A DNA stretch of 61,236 bases, from assembly GCA_934140355.1 (NCBI GenBank), contig CAKPBH010000002.1, forward strand, positions 1 through 61,236, written 5' to 3'. The stretch is from an uncultured Bacilli bacterium. Lineage in GTDB: Bacteria > Bacillota_I > Bacilli_A > RF39 > UBA660. The notes below the pieces were generated by a model. That model ran no database searches. It saw only the letters and a list, made by a program, of their open reading frames with translations, and had not been told where the DNA came from. Position numbers and translations under genes: made by a program. Shown here piece by piece: positions 1 through 8,204 of this stretch; the first letter of the stretch is position 1, and every line of letters begins with the position of its first letter.

Positions 1-154
1 AGCTGAATTTTAGCTCTCTCACAAAGTTCATTTATCATTAGTTTTTGGTTCCACCAACACTACTTGACAAAGAACCTAATAAATTCTAAAATATCAGTTT
101 CTCTTTCTTTTATTTTTTTCTAAGTAAGTATTTTCCCCTTATCATATTTTTATG
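1..154. other. Short non-coding stretch, possible insertion-sequence end
   Basis: No open frame of note. On the minus strand, downstream of the sigma-factor gene, a GGTTCTTTGTCAAGTAGTG sequence at about 58-76 resembles, from memory, the terminal repeats of ISL3-family insertion sequences. It lies within a GGTTC...GAACC pair at about 47-76. If real, the transposase would lie beyond the left edge of the window. No clear terminator for the sigma gene is seen here. Confidence 0.25.
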
Positions 155-1945
155 TTACCCTTTTTTAATCAAACTTTTCCTTTTTCCTTTAGACGTCATA
201 GACTGCTGTTTAGAACCATCTTTTATCTCTAAACTAGAAGGCGATAAAAATTCCTGCTCTAATGTTTTCTTAATTTTAGGAAGAAGGTATCCATATAATT
301 GTCCAACTTGATTTTCTTTTATCTTTGAAAAAACAGGATGATTTAAGTCACCACCACATCTTAAAGTAATTATCTTCATCTCTTCTTCACTTAAATGATT
401 TAATACAAAATCAACTTGTTCTTTAGAATAAGGTTCCATTAATTGATAAATCGTTTTTAAATTTTGGGTTCGTTTTTTCTTCTTTTTTTGTAATTCTTTT
501 AAATTCTTAAGAGCTTGATCTGGATCTTGCATATATTCTGTAAAATAAGCAATTTGTTTTTCCTCTCTAATTTTTGCTAAGGCTCTTTCTTTAATTTGAC
601 GGATACCTTCACGACTCATCTGAAATTGCGCCCCTAACTCTCCTAAACTTAAAATAGGACCTCGAAAGCCATAACTCGATATTAATACTTCTTTTTCGAT
701 TAGAGTTAATGAACACGTATCTAACAGCGCTCTTGTTTTTGTAATCATGTCATGATTCACTACAATTTCTTCAGGAGATTCTTCAGTTGCAGGAATAAAA
801 TCTTCGATCTCTCTTTCATCTTCTTGTACTAATTTATTGATACTAGTTGTACCATCTTGAATCAACTGAAATCCTTTAAATTCTTCAACAACTACGGGAG
901 ATACCTCTAAATAAGTAGCAATCTCCTCAATTGTTGGTTCCCGATTTAACTTAAAACGCAAATGAGATACGGCTTTTTTATAAGTATTAATTTTGGCATA
1001 CATATGATCAGGAATTCTAATACTTCTACTTTTTTCTGTAATAGCAGCCGTAATAGCCGCTTTAATTCGATAAACCGCATAGCTTGAAAATTTAACATTC
1101 TTACTAGCATCATATTTTTCTACTGCTTTTATCAAACCAATATTACCTTCTTGAATTAAATCAAGAAGAGATAAACCATTTTGAGGATAGCGTTTTGCTA
1201 CACTAATGACTAATCTTAAATTGCTTTTAATAAAAGTTTGTCTAGCCTCTTCATTTCCTTGTAAAATTTGTTCCATTAATCTTTGCTCTTCTTCTTGGGA
1301 AAGTAAAGGAATATCTCCAATTTCTTTTAAGTATTTAACTAAAGTTTCTTCTGGCTCATAAGAAGTTTCCGCTTGTCTGTTTTTCTCCCTATTCACCTCT
1401 ATTTTTGTATCATTTAACAAGTAGTATGTATTGATGATATCAACTAATATATTATCTTTAAGCATTTTATCTAACTCCCCCATTGAAATCTGGGGATTAT
1501 ATTCACTAGAAATTACCGTTAAGGCCTCTTGACTTTTTTCATTACAAGCTAAAATTTCTATTAATTCATAAGAAGTTAAAGGATAATGATAGATACGAAG
1601 AAAAGAAGTTAAACCATACATATTTTCTAAAGCCATATTTAGAATATTACTTTCATGAAATCTTTTATTAATATAACGATTTATCACAACACCTGGCCGC
1701 CTCATCATCTCTTCTTCCGCTAATTTTGTTAGTTTTTGATTCAATTTTTCTTTGATCAAATCAAAATTTTCTTCTCTATTCTGCTCAAGTAATGCCATAG
1801 CCATTTTACTAACCTCTTGATAAAATTCTTCTTTTGAGAATATAAGATAATCAAATTTTTGATAAAGATCATCCACTATTAACTCTAACATTTGTGATAT
1901 TTGTTGTGGATTTAATTTACTTATTTTTTCCTTTAAAAAATTCAT
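155..1945 (-). CDS. Atypical sigma-70 family RNA polymerase sigma factor with long N- and C-terminal extensions
   Basis: A 596-residue cytoplasmic transcription initiation factor. After a ~200-residue N-terminal region without recognisable domain come a region 1.2-like segment (~202-225, VKYLKEIGDIPLLSQEEE), region 2 (~225-295, with LDLIQEGNIGLIKAVEKYD), region 3 (~305-375) and the region 4 helix-turn-helix (~435-465, SREGIRQIKERALAKIRE). A further ~125 residues follow, including LSEEEMKIITLRCGGDL, which looks like a second region-4-like start. It is clearly distinct from the housekeeping RpoD at 32742-33842, being longer and with a diverged region 2. The start is supported by GAGGAGG just upstream. 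It is probably an alternative sigma of the RpoD-like group; the regulon is unknown. Confidence 0.88.
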   Translation of the reverse strand: MNFLKEKISKLNPQQISQMLELIVDDLYQKFDYLIFSKEEFYQEVSKMAMALLEQNREENFDLIKEKLNQKLTKLAEEEMMRRPGVVINRYINKRFHESNILNMALENMYGLTSFLRIYHYPLTSYELIEILACNEKSQEALTVISSEYNPQISMGELDKMLKDNILVDIINTYYLLNDTKIEVNREKNRQAETSYEPEETLVKYLKEIGDIPLLSQEEEQRLMEQILQGNEEARQTFIKSNLRLVISVAKRYPQNGLSLLDLIQEGNIGLIKAVEKYDASKNVKFSSYAVYRIKAAITAAITEKSRSIRIPDHMYAKINTYKKAVSHLRFKLNREPTIEEIATYLEVSPVVVEEFKGFQLIQDGTTSINKLVQEDEREIEDFIPATEESPEEIVVNHDMITKTRALLDTCSLTLIEKEVLISSYGFRGPILSLGELGAQFQMSREGIRQIKERALAKIREEKQIAYFTEYMQDPDQALKNLKELQKKKKKRTQNLKTIYQLMEPYSKEQVDFVLNHLSEEEMKIITLRCGGDLNHPVFSKIKENQVGQLYGYLLPKIKKTLEQEFLSPSSLEIKDGSKQQSMTSKGKRKSLIKKG

Positions 1946-2011
1946 TTTCTAACCTCCTCGTTTTTTTCGTGCCTGTCTATTGTATCAAATTTTTTAAAAA
2001 AAATCTCTATT

Positions 2012-2052
2012 TTATAAAAAAAAGAATTAGTTTGTTGATGACTAATTCTTTT
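2012..2052 (-). terminator. Terminator downstream of the LysM half-gene
   Basis: Perfect 10-bp stem AAGAATTAGT (2022-2031) with ACTAATTCTT (2041-2050) around a 9-nt loop. It is followed in the minus direction by a run of T. It begins 3 nt after the LysM stop codon. Confidence 0.85.
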
Positions 2053-2054
2053 GT

Positions 2055-2669
2055 CTATCCCCTTGGAATCTTCAAAATTTGACCAACACGCAAAAGATTG
2101 CTAGTTAAATTATTGTAACTTTTAATTTTATCTATAGTTGTATTGTATTTCTTAGCAATACTGTAAAGATTATCCCCACTTACTACTTTGTACGTCAAAT
2201 CAGTATTATTGTTTTGATTTGGAATCTTCAAAATCTGTCCAATACTCAAAAGATTAGAGTTTAATTGATTGAATTCTTTTAATTCATTAACAGTTGTATT
2301 GTATTTCTTAGCAATACTATATAAGCTATCTCCTGATTGAACAAGATAATTGATTGTACCATCACTATCTTCTTCACTACTAGTTGGTATTTTTAAAGTT
2401 TGATTAATATTTAAAAGATTGCTAGTTAAATTATTGTAACTTTTAATTTTATCTATAGTTGTATTGTATTTCTTAGCAATACTATATAAACTGTCCCCCT
2501 TTTTCACCGTATAAGAAATATACTTTTGACTTCCTTCTGTCTGAGTTGGTATTTTTAAAACTTGGTTAATACTTAAATTGTTTGAAGTCAAATGATTGAT
2601 TTGTTTTAATTCATCCACAGTTGTATTGTATTTCTTAGCAATACTATATAGACTATCTCCTGATACCAT
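2055..2669 (-). pseudogene. 3' half of an interrupted amidase-LysM gene: four LysM domains
   Basis: The open frame has 204 codons and four LysM units of about 53 residues (xSGDSLYSIAKKYNTT ... LxIxQxLKIP) joined by short linkers. LysM binds peptidoglycan or related glycans. The first unit starts abruptly at MVSGDSLYS: the usual preceding YxV strand is missing, and the ATG is created by the mobile-element arm, two bases after the recombinase stop codon. There is no signal peptide and no good ribosome-binding site, so any translation would depend on re-initiation. Joined at the GG core (2659-2660 with 9341-9342) it continues in frame the 5' half at 9313-9942, giving a 401-residue protein. Two units contain a 71-bp perfect DNA repeat (2092-2162 and 2413-2483). 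Confidence 0.88.
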
Positions 2670-2680
2670 TTTTATGGAAC
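2659..2680. repeat. Left attachment site (attL): GG core plus element arm
   Basis: On the plus strand the core CC (2659-2660) is followed by arm TGATACCATTTTTATGGAAC (2661-2680). The reverse complement of this arm closely matches the right-end arm at 9321-9340. To the left of the core lies host LysM coding sequence; to the right are the last codons of the recombinase. Confidence 0.8.
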
Positions 2681-4237
2681 ATTTTGAAAAGCAAAGAAAA
2701 TATCTATCGTTTTATCTTGATAAAGATCGATTTTATAAATTAAATTCATTAATAATACTCTAGTTGGATTATCGAATGATAAAAACTCATCAATATATTC
2801 TTCTAACTTTTCCTTATCTATCTCATTTTCATTGCTTGATCGATTGATTAATTCATCCATACTTCTTTTATTTTTATCTCTTTGTTGTTTTAAACTCTTA
2901 CTTATTCTTAAATATTGTTCTTCATCAATGATACCCCTTAGTTTATCCATATAAGTTTTATCTAAATTTTGAGTTAATTGATCATTTGCTATTTCTAAAC
3001 TTTTTAATTGTTTTTCTATTTTTACATCATGATCTTCAATTTCTATATTATTAATAGCACCTTTAATCTTATTTTTATCTAAATACTTTTTACAAACTTT
3101 TTTTATGTTATCTAAAATGACACTTTCTAATATTTCATAATTATTTGTATGTGTTGTACAAACATGATATTTCGAATATGTCCGATAATAATTGCAAATA
3201 GTATAACTTCTTCTTGTTTTATTTTGATATCGAATTGCTATTCTATGCCCACAATCACCACAATATAAAAGTCCATCTAATAAATAAGTTCTTTTCTTCT
3301 CTGGTCTTTTCACATTTTTAGGAAGTAATGATTGAACGTAATTAAAGGTATCTTTATCAATAATAGCCTCATGAGTATTTTCTACAATAATATAATCACT
3401 TATCTTATTTTTCACAACTTTTTTTAATTTATAATTTATCTTTTTAGTTTTACCTTGCACTGCATCACCTACATAAATTCTATTCGTTAAAATTGCCTTA
3501 ACTGTTGTATCAACCCACACCCCATATTCCTGAGAAATACAATTTCTATTTATACATTTCATATTCCATACATAGTTATAATAAGATGCCGGAGTTTTAA
3601 TTTTTCTTTTTGTTAATTCCCCCGCAATAAAATGATATGTATTACCTTTAAGTGCTAAATCAAAAATTAATTTAACAACACTTGCTTGTTCTTCATTTAT
3701 AATTAAATGATTTTTATTATTTGGATCTTTTTGATACCCAAATGGACATCTTCCCGACACGTATAATCCATCTTTCATCCTTGAATGCAGACTACTTTTA
3801 ATCTTTTTAGAAATATCTTTAGCATACATATCATTCATAATGGCTTTAAAAGGCGCTATATCATTATTAGTATTATCTATAAAAGTATCTATTCCATCAT
3901 CAATAGCAATATATCTAACATGATTATTGGGAAAATATTTTTCAATTAACTCTCCTGTACCAATATAATCTCTGCCTAATCTTGACATATCTTTAGTAAT
4001 AACCATATTAATTTTATTATCTTTAATATCTTTAATCATTCTAATAAACGCTGGCCTATCAAAATTAGTACCACTAAACCCATCATCAACATATTCATCA
4101 ACTACTTTATAATGATTCTCTTTCACATAACTACTAAGTAAAATTCTTTGACTAACAATACTATCCGATTTGTGCGTTAAATCATCTCTTGATAATCTAA
4201 GATAAAGCCCAACTTTAAAGCAATGATTCTCTTGCAT
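2672..4237 (-). CDS. Large serine recombinase (TnpX/TndX-like integrase)
   Basis: A 521-residue site-specific recombinase expected to integrate and excise the element through a Ser-DNA intermediate. Domains: resolvase-type catalytic domain at ~8-150 with the nucleophile in LYLRLSRDD and the conserved TKDMSRLGRDYI helix; recombinase domain ~165-290; zinc ribbon ~325-385 (CGDCG, then CNYY and C-T); and a charged coiled-coil tail. This layout matches the Tn4451 TnpX/Tn5397 TndX branch. The start at ATG 4237 overlaps the upstream stop by one base (TGATG); a TTG three bases earlier is less likely. The stop codon lies inside the left attachment arm, as is usual for an integrase abutting its att site. 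No frameshift or loss of key residues is seen, so it is probably active. Confidence 0.95.
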   Translation of the reverse strand: MQENHCFKVGLYLRLSRDDLTHKSDSIVSQRILLSSYVKENHYKVVDEYVDDGFSGTNFDRPAFIRMIKDIKDNKINMVITKDMSRLGRDYIGTGELIEKYFPNNHVRYIAIDDGIDTFIDNTNNDIAPFKAIMNDMYAKDISKKIKSSLHSRMKDGLYVSGRCPFGYQKDPNNKNHLIINEEQASVVKLIFDLALKGNTYHFIAGELTKRKIKTPASYYNYVWNMKCINRNCISQEYGVWVDTTVKAILTNRIYVGDAVQGKTKKINYKLKKVVKNKISDYIIVENTHEAIIDKDTFNYVQSLLPKNVKRPEKKRTYLLDGLLYCGDCGHRIAIRYQNKTRRSYTICNYYRTYSKYHVCTTHTNNYEILESVILDNIKKVCKKYLDKNKIKGAINNIEIEDHDVKIEKQLKSLEIANDQLTQNLDKTYMDKLRGIIDEEQYLRISKSLKQQRDKNKRSMDELINRSSNENEIDKEKLEEYIDEFLSFDNPTRVLLMNLIYKIDLYQDKTIDIFFAFQNVP

Positions 4238-4416
4238 CAATTAATTCTCCCTTTTTCTTGAGAATAATGCCTATTTTCAGAAGGCAATACTATCCTAAAT
4301 TTATCGCAAGTGATATTAAACCTTTGTTTAAATTCCATTTTTAATACTTCAGTGATTACTTCGTTTAAAGATTTAGCATTATCCTGAAATTTTAAATTAA
4401 CTTTATAATTAACCAT
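4237..4416 (-). CDS. Small ORF upstream of the recombinase, unknown function
   Basis: 59 residues starting MVNYKVNLKFQDN. A GGAGG 11 bases upstream supports the ATG at 4416 rather than a TTG at 4434. Its stop overlaps the recombinase start by one base, so the two are translationally coupled. Small ORFs often precede serine recombinases in Firmicute elements and may assist or regulate excision, but I recognise no domain here. It has many Lys and Glu residues, no membrane segment and no cysteine pair. Confidence 0.6.
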   Translation of the reverse strand: MVNYKVNLKFQDNAKSLNEVITEVLKMEFKQRFNITCDKFRIVLPSENRHYSQEKGRIN

Positions 4417-4441
4417 AGAGTTTAATACCTCCAATTAATTC

Positions 4442-4553
4442 TATGGTTATGATTTTGGCTTTATGAATATTCCCTTTTCTCATAAATTTTCATGATAAAG
4501 TTCATCATCTTATTTTTCTTTTAAGGCACTAAAGCAAAAAAATCATAACCATA
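4442..4553. repeat. Inverted repeat flanking an 80-bp spacer
   Basis: TATGGTTATGATTTT (4442-4456) recurs in inverted orientation as AAAATCATAACCATA (4539-4553), with partial extension of the match inward (GGCTTT against TTGCTTT). It lies between the small ORF and the ISL3 remnant. It could be a long hairpin or a scar of an insertion or deletion. Another inverted CTATGGTT copy occurs at about 4413-4420. Confidence 0.55.
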
Positions 4554-4561
4554 AGTTAATT

Positions 4562-5035
4562 TCAAATTGGAAGTATTTGAACATTATCTGGATAACCGCT
4601 CATTGCATCTATCAAAATATTTCTAACCTTATCCTGTGAAATATCATTATCAAGAGCAATTTGTTTAATATTATTACTTGCTTTCAAAAGATCTTTTCTT
4701 ATCTTAATTTCTAATGATTTAGAGATAGATTTTCTAGATAAATTTATATTTAAGTCCTCTAAAATTCTTTCATGACATTTTCTGCAAACAAACCTTCTTT
4801 TATATAGAATTAAATAGCATTTAAATTCTGCTATTTTATTATACTTAATTTTAATAGGTTTTAATCTATCATGCACTGATTTTGTATATCTATCACATTT
4901 AGGACATTTAATTTTAGAAACAGTACCTTGTAATGATATAATCTTTATTTTCTCATGATTTTCTACTTTTTCTTCAATTGATAATACCTTTACATTAGTA
5001 CCTTTTAACCCTATTAATTCTTTAACTTCTTTCAT
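4562..5035 (-). pseudogene. ISL3-family transposase remnant (N-terminal zinc-ribbon and HTH only)
   Basis: 157 residues. It carries a zinc ribbon with CPKCDRY and CRKCHE pairs separated by a beta-rich segment, followed by a helix-turn-helix (IKQIALDNDISQDKVRNI). This is the N-terminal architecture of ISL3/IS204 transposases. A full member has about 400-550 residues with a DDE catalytic domain; this frame stops straight after the HTH, where the catalytic part should begin. It is therefore either a decayed transposase or a retained DNA-binding fragment. GGAGT lies upstream of ATG 5035; the longer TTG-started version overlaps the ribosome-binding site. Confidence 0.7.
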
Positions 5036-5189
5036 TATCACATTACTCCTTTGCAAGAATAATTAAAAATCAGCATACAAAACAGATTAAGAATACTACA
5101 TATTTTTTAAAAAATGTGATACTATAAAAATACATATGAAACTAATTTAATTATTCTGCAACTTAATTATATAATAGTTCATATGTATA

Positions 5190-5222
5190 TTAAAAACAGA
5201 TGCCATTTTGACATCTGTTTTT
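5190..5222 (-). terminator. Terminator downstream of the doc gene
   Basis: Perfect stem AAAAACAGATG / CATCTGTTTTT around a short loop. It lies between the Doc stop codon (5332) and the ISL3 remnant. The symmetric A and T tracts allow it to act in both directions. The rest of the 5057-5331 gap shows no gene. Confidence 0.8.
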
Positions 5223-5331
5223 ACTTTGAGCAATTCCCACTAACTCGTGTTGTTTCTTAATAAGTTGTTATATCAGATTTTACCAGATGATTTTATTTTT
5301 TGCTAATACATATATAAACATTTATATTTAG

Positions 5332-5760
5332 TTAATCTCTTTTTTTTGAGACATTACCAATAATCTTAGATTTGAAACATTCCCAGCTTTGTTCATCACC
5401 ATTACTTGCAATTGTAGCCATCGCTTCAAATAGTTCTTCTTCACTTAAATTAATTTCCATTCCGTTAATTTGATATGTCATAATCATAGCCATTAAACCA
5501 GTTCTTTTATTAACATTTTTAAAGCAATGCGTAGTAGCAATATTATACCCCAATCTACATGCCTTTTCTTCTATTGTTGGATAAACATCTTGGCCAAAAA
5601 AACTTGCAAAAATAGAATTAACTGCCCCTTGAAATAAAGCCCCTGTATTATCAATAAAACCTAATGCCTCGTTATCTTCGCTAGCAGCTGCTAATTTGTC
5701 ATGAATGAGCAAAATATCCTCTTCAGATAAAAACTCTCCTACATACCCTTCCATTTTCAT
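5332..5760 (-). CDS. doc: Doc-type (Fic-fold) toxin, death-on-curing family
   Basis: 142 residues with the Fic/Doc active-site motif HCFKNVNKRTG at ~78-88 (consensus HxFx-D/N-xNKR), the Doc variant. In phage P1, Doc phosphorylates EF-Tu and halts translation. The following segment LMAMIMTYQINGMEI is also typical of Doc. The start overlaps the upstream stop in TAATG, so it is coupled to the upstream gene, the usual antitoxin position. On this element it would plausibly stabilise inheritance. No Phd-like antitoxin is seen, so the partner assignment is inference. Confidence 0.88.
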   Translation of the reverse strand: MKMEGYVGEFLSEEDILLIHDKLAAASEDNEALGFIDNTGALFQGAVNSIFASFFGQDVYPTIEEKACRLGYNIATTHCFKNVNKRTGLMAMIMTYQINGMEINLSEEELFEAMATIASNGDEQSWECFKSKIIGNVSKKRD

Positions 5761-6284
5761 TATTTTAGTCTCCTTAAAAGATTATTATATTTCTTTATGT
5801 TATTATTTAATAAATTATTAAATGTTTCATTATTAATTTTTGATTTATTGATAAAAGGTTTCAAGTCATTAAAATCTTTTAAATAATTATTAGATATTCC
5901 ATCATAATTATTTTCATACAATATATCAGCCAACTCAAAATCTTTATTTACACTCTTCTCAAGTATCTTAACAATTTCTTCATCACTCATTTTTTTTGAT
6001 TTTAAATAACTTAATATTATACTAAAACGGTCATAATCTAACATAATTGGAAACCATTTTATTATAGTAGAATAATCAAAATCGGCTAGTGAAGTATAAA
6101 AATTAGCACTTTTTGATAGACTATTGATGGATATTTTGTTAACGAAATCATAATTATTTTTTAAAATAAACTCTATAGTTCTATCATCAAGAAATTCTCT
6201 AAGTATCGCAATTCTTTTATTTAATTTTGTTTCTAATAATTCATTTAGTGAAATATTATTTATATTTTCTAAATTATTTCCCAT
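5760..6284 (-). CDS. Unknown protein, candidate antitoxin partner of Doc
   Basis: 174 residues starting MGNNLEN. A GGAGGG seven bases upstream selects this ATG; the longer form starting at 6317 would begin inside the promoter -10 region. The protein is Asn/Leu/Ile-rich and apparently all-helical with a short N-terminal ENINNISLNELLE segment, without a recognisable DNA-binding motif and unlike Phd. Its stop overlaps the Doc start by one base. Position and coupling suggest an antitoxin or other Doc modulator; the sequence alone does not prove it. Confidence 0.6.
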   Translation of the reverse strand: MGNNLENINNISLNELLETKLNKRIAILREFLDDRTIEFILKNNYDFVNKISINSLSKSANFYTSLADFDYSTIIKWFPIMLDYDRFSIILSYLKSKKMSDEEIVKILEKSVNKDFELADILYENNYDGISNNYLKDFNDLKPFINKSKINNETFNNLLNNNIKKYNNLLRRLK

Positions 6285-6297
6285 TACTATCCCTCCA

Positions 6298-6378
6298 AAC
6301 TGTTTTAACTGTAACATATTTATTAAAATTTGTCAAAATAATTCTAGCAATGGATAGTGTAAAATTGTTTTGACTGTA
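6298..6378 (-). promoter_or_regulatory. Promoter and direct-repeat operator candidate of the doc operon
   Basis: On the minus strand -35 TTGACA (6336-6331), a 17-bp spacer and -10 TACAGT (6313-6308) preceded by TG. A 16-bp sequence, AACTGTTTTAACTGTA on the plus strand (6298-6313), overlaps the -10 and recurs with two mismatches at 6363-6378 (AATTGTTTTGACTGTA), 65 bp away and in the same direction. Such paired sites fit autoregulation. The remaining 6379-6599 holds no gene; an AATGATA/TATCATT hairpin at about 6566-6590 may end the proS transcript but has only a weak T-run on the minus strand. Confidence 0.6.
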
Positions 6379-6599
6379 CAAAAAAAGAGTTTACCTCATT
6401 AATTCAAGATATAGTGAAAGAAAAAGAATAATTGAAAGATATAAAAACTATCTTATAAAATATTGAAAATAGTTTAAAAATACATTGAACATTAAAGTAT
6501 GTTCTTCTGTAGAATCACATATCTCACATAATGTAGCAAAATATTTTTCATATGAATAATAGAAATGATAACGCTATGAAATATCATTATTTTTTATCA

Positions 6600-7868
6600 T
6601 CATCTTAATAAATCTAATATATCTTCATATTTAACTATCATTTTTTCTTGAGTTTTCGTATCTTCTATTTCATAATGATTACCATCAAATTGATTCCCTA
6701 ATATGATCATTTTAGGCGTTCCTAATACAGAAACATCTTTTATTCTATTACCAATACTCAAATTTTCTCTATCATCAATGATAGCATTAATATTATTCTG
6801 TAGTAAATAATGATATAGCCTTTCTCCCTCTTTTTGATTTTTTTCACTATAAATTATTTGAACCTTGTATGGAGCAATGTCATATGGTAGTGAAAATCCT
6901 TTGATTTTATCATTTTCTCTAATTACATTACTCTCGATTAAACAAGCAATAATTCTTCCTAAACCAATTCCATAACATCCCATATAATATGGTTTTTTCT
7001 CTCCATTTTCATCTATATAGAAAAGCCCCATACTATTAGAATATTTTGTTCCCAGTTGAAAATTATTTCCTAACTCAACAGTACTATATTCTTTCAGATT
7101 TTTAATATCACTTACTCCTAATTGTTTAAGATATTCATCTTTATTATCAAACGCTAAAACTTCTTTATTAATACCAATATCATTTTTCTCATCATAAAGC
7201 GTTTTATCTTCTCCCAAATTAGTGATTGCTTGAAACTCCTCAGCAACTTTACCACCAATAACCCCATTATCACTAATAGTTGGTATAATCTTAATTCCAA
7301 GTCTTTTAAATATATTTAAATATACCTGATGCATTAATTCGTACGTTTTTTGCATATCTTCTTCTGTTTTATCAAAAGAATAAGCATCCATCATAACAAA
7401 TGTTCTTGGTCTAAATAGATAACCTCTAGCTCTAATTTCTTTTCTAAATTTTTCGCCAATTTGATAATAAATAGCAGGCAAATTTTTATAAGAAGATAAT
7501 CTATTATTTCCAAATATAGTAGCACATTCCTCTGCAGTTGGCGCAAGTCCATATTCTCCTAAATTATTACTTATGGTAAACATGATATCCCCCTCTTTAG
7601 TGTAAGCATCCCATCTACCAGATTGTTCCCATATTTTTCTTGGCTGAATCTTTGGAAATTCTACTTGAATACACCCTGCCTTATCTAACTCATCAATAAT
7701 AATATTTTCTACTACTCTTTCTAGTTTTGTCCATAAATTGCCATAACCATAAATCCCACTTTCAAATTGATATAACTCTCCTAGTTTCATCAAAATATCT
7801 TGACCAGAATAATTAGTATCAATATCATTTAAATTAATTTTTTTAATATTTAATCTGCTTAATCTCAT
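6600..7868 (-). CDS. proS: Prolyl-tRNA synthetase, short form without the INS editing domain
   Basis: About 422 residues. A class II aminoacyl-tRNA synthetase charging tRNA-Pro in the cytoplasm. Motif 1 FPKIQPRKIWEQSGRW (~70), the ATP-binding PTAEE and FRKEIRARGYLFRPR of motif 2 (~125-150), AYSFDKTEEDM, the HxxQLGTKYS-like segment FQLGTKYSNSMG (~270) and motif 3 MGCYGIGLGRI (~300), then a C-terminal anticodon-binding domain (~330-422). The usual bacterial ~180-residue INS editing insert between motifs 2 and 3 is absent. ATG 7868 is chosen because AAAGG sits nine bases before it; earlier ATGs abut or overlap that site. Its location inside a mobile element suggests an extra copy, perhaps giving resistance to a ProRS inhibitor (inference). 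Confidence 0.92.
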   Translation of the reverse strand: MRLSRLNIKKINLNDIDTNYSGQDILMKLGELYQFESGIYGYGNLWTKLERVVENIIIDELDKAGCIQVEFPKIQPRKIWEQSGRWDAYTKEGDIMFTISNNLGEYGLAPTAEECATIFGNNRLSSYKNLPAIYYQIGEKFRKEIRARGYLFRPRTFVMMDAYSFDKTEEDMQKTYELMHQVYLNIFKRLGIKIIPTISDNGVIGGKVAEEFQAITNLGEDKTLYDEKNDIGINKEVLAFDNKDEYLKQLGVSDIKNLKEYSTVELGNNFQLGTKYSNSMGLFYIDENGEKKPYYMGCYGIGLGRIIACLIESNVIRENDKIKGFSLPYDIAPYKVQIIYSEKNQKEGERLYHYLLQNNINAIIDDRENLSIGNRIKDVSVLGTPKMIILGNQFDGNHYEIEDTKTQEKMIVKYEDILDLLR

Positions 7869-7889
7869 TTTACTCATCCTTTCTTCAAC

Positions 7890-8084
7890 AAAAAAAGAAT
7901 GACACATAAGGAGTCATAAAGACGGTGCCATCCTTTTATTTTACTTAATTACGATAACGGCTATTTCACCGGAAATGTTTTCATTTCACTCCGAAGGTAG
8001 GAATTAAATAGTATCATAACTTGTTCACACTATACCAAGCTCACTTTTATGCTTAACCAATTAATATTCCTTCATCACTGATTT
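7890..8084 (-). promoter_or_regulatory. T-box leader (tRNA-sensing) controlling proS
   Basis: The ~200-nt leader shows the T-box GGATGGCACCGTC (7933-7921), the upstream conserved GCCGTTATC (about 7962-7954), a GAAATG/CATTTC stem and a stem-I region with GATGAAGGAATA. The terminator forms by pairing GGATGGCAC (7933-7925) with GTGTCATTC (7905-7897), nine pairs including wobbles, followed by seven T (7896-7890). Uncharged tRNA would instead stabilise the antiterminator. The specifier should be a proline codon; CCT at 8001-7999 is the best candidate, but I could not model the loop with confidence. Transcription is therefore expected to rise when charged tRNA-Pro falls. Confidence 0.9.
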
Positions 8085-8090
8085 GACCTT

Positions 8091-8119
8091 ATTGTATCAC
8101 ATTATATTGTTACTCACAA
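8091..8119 (-). promoter_or_regulatory. Promoter of the proS T-box transcript
   Basis: On the minus strand -35 TTGTGA (8119-8114), exactly 17 bp, then -10 TACAAT (8096-8091) with an extended TG. Transcription would start near 8084, giving a leader of ~210 nt before the proS ATG. The region 8120-8204 between this and the dam stop shows no gene. Confidence 0.7.
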
Positions 8120-8204
8120 GCCCCTTTATACAAATAAGTATAAATTCATGATTATTTCTTTCTCACATGCCTACTCTTATATTTTTATATTTTGCATAAA
8201 TGAT

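Noticed and set aside
4562..5035. Active ISL3 insertion sequence
   Set aside because: Only the zinc ribbon and HTH are present; the DDE catalytic domain and convincing terminal repeats are missing.
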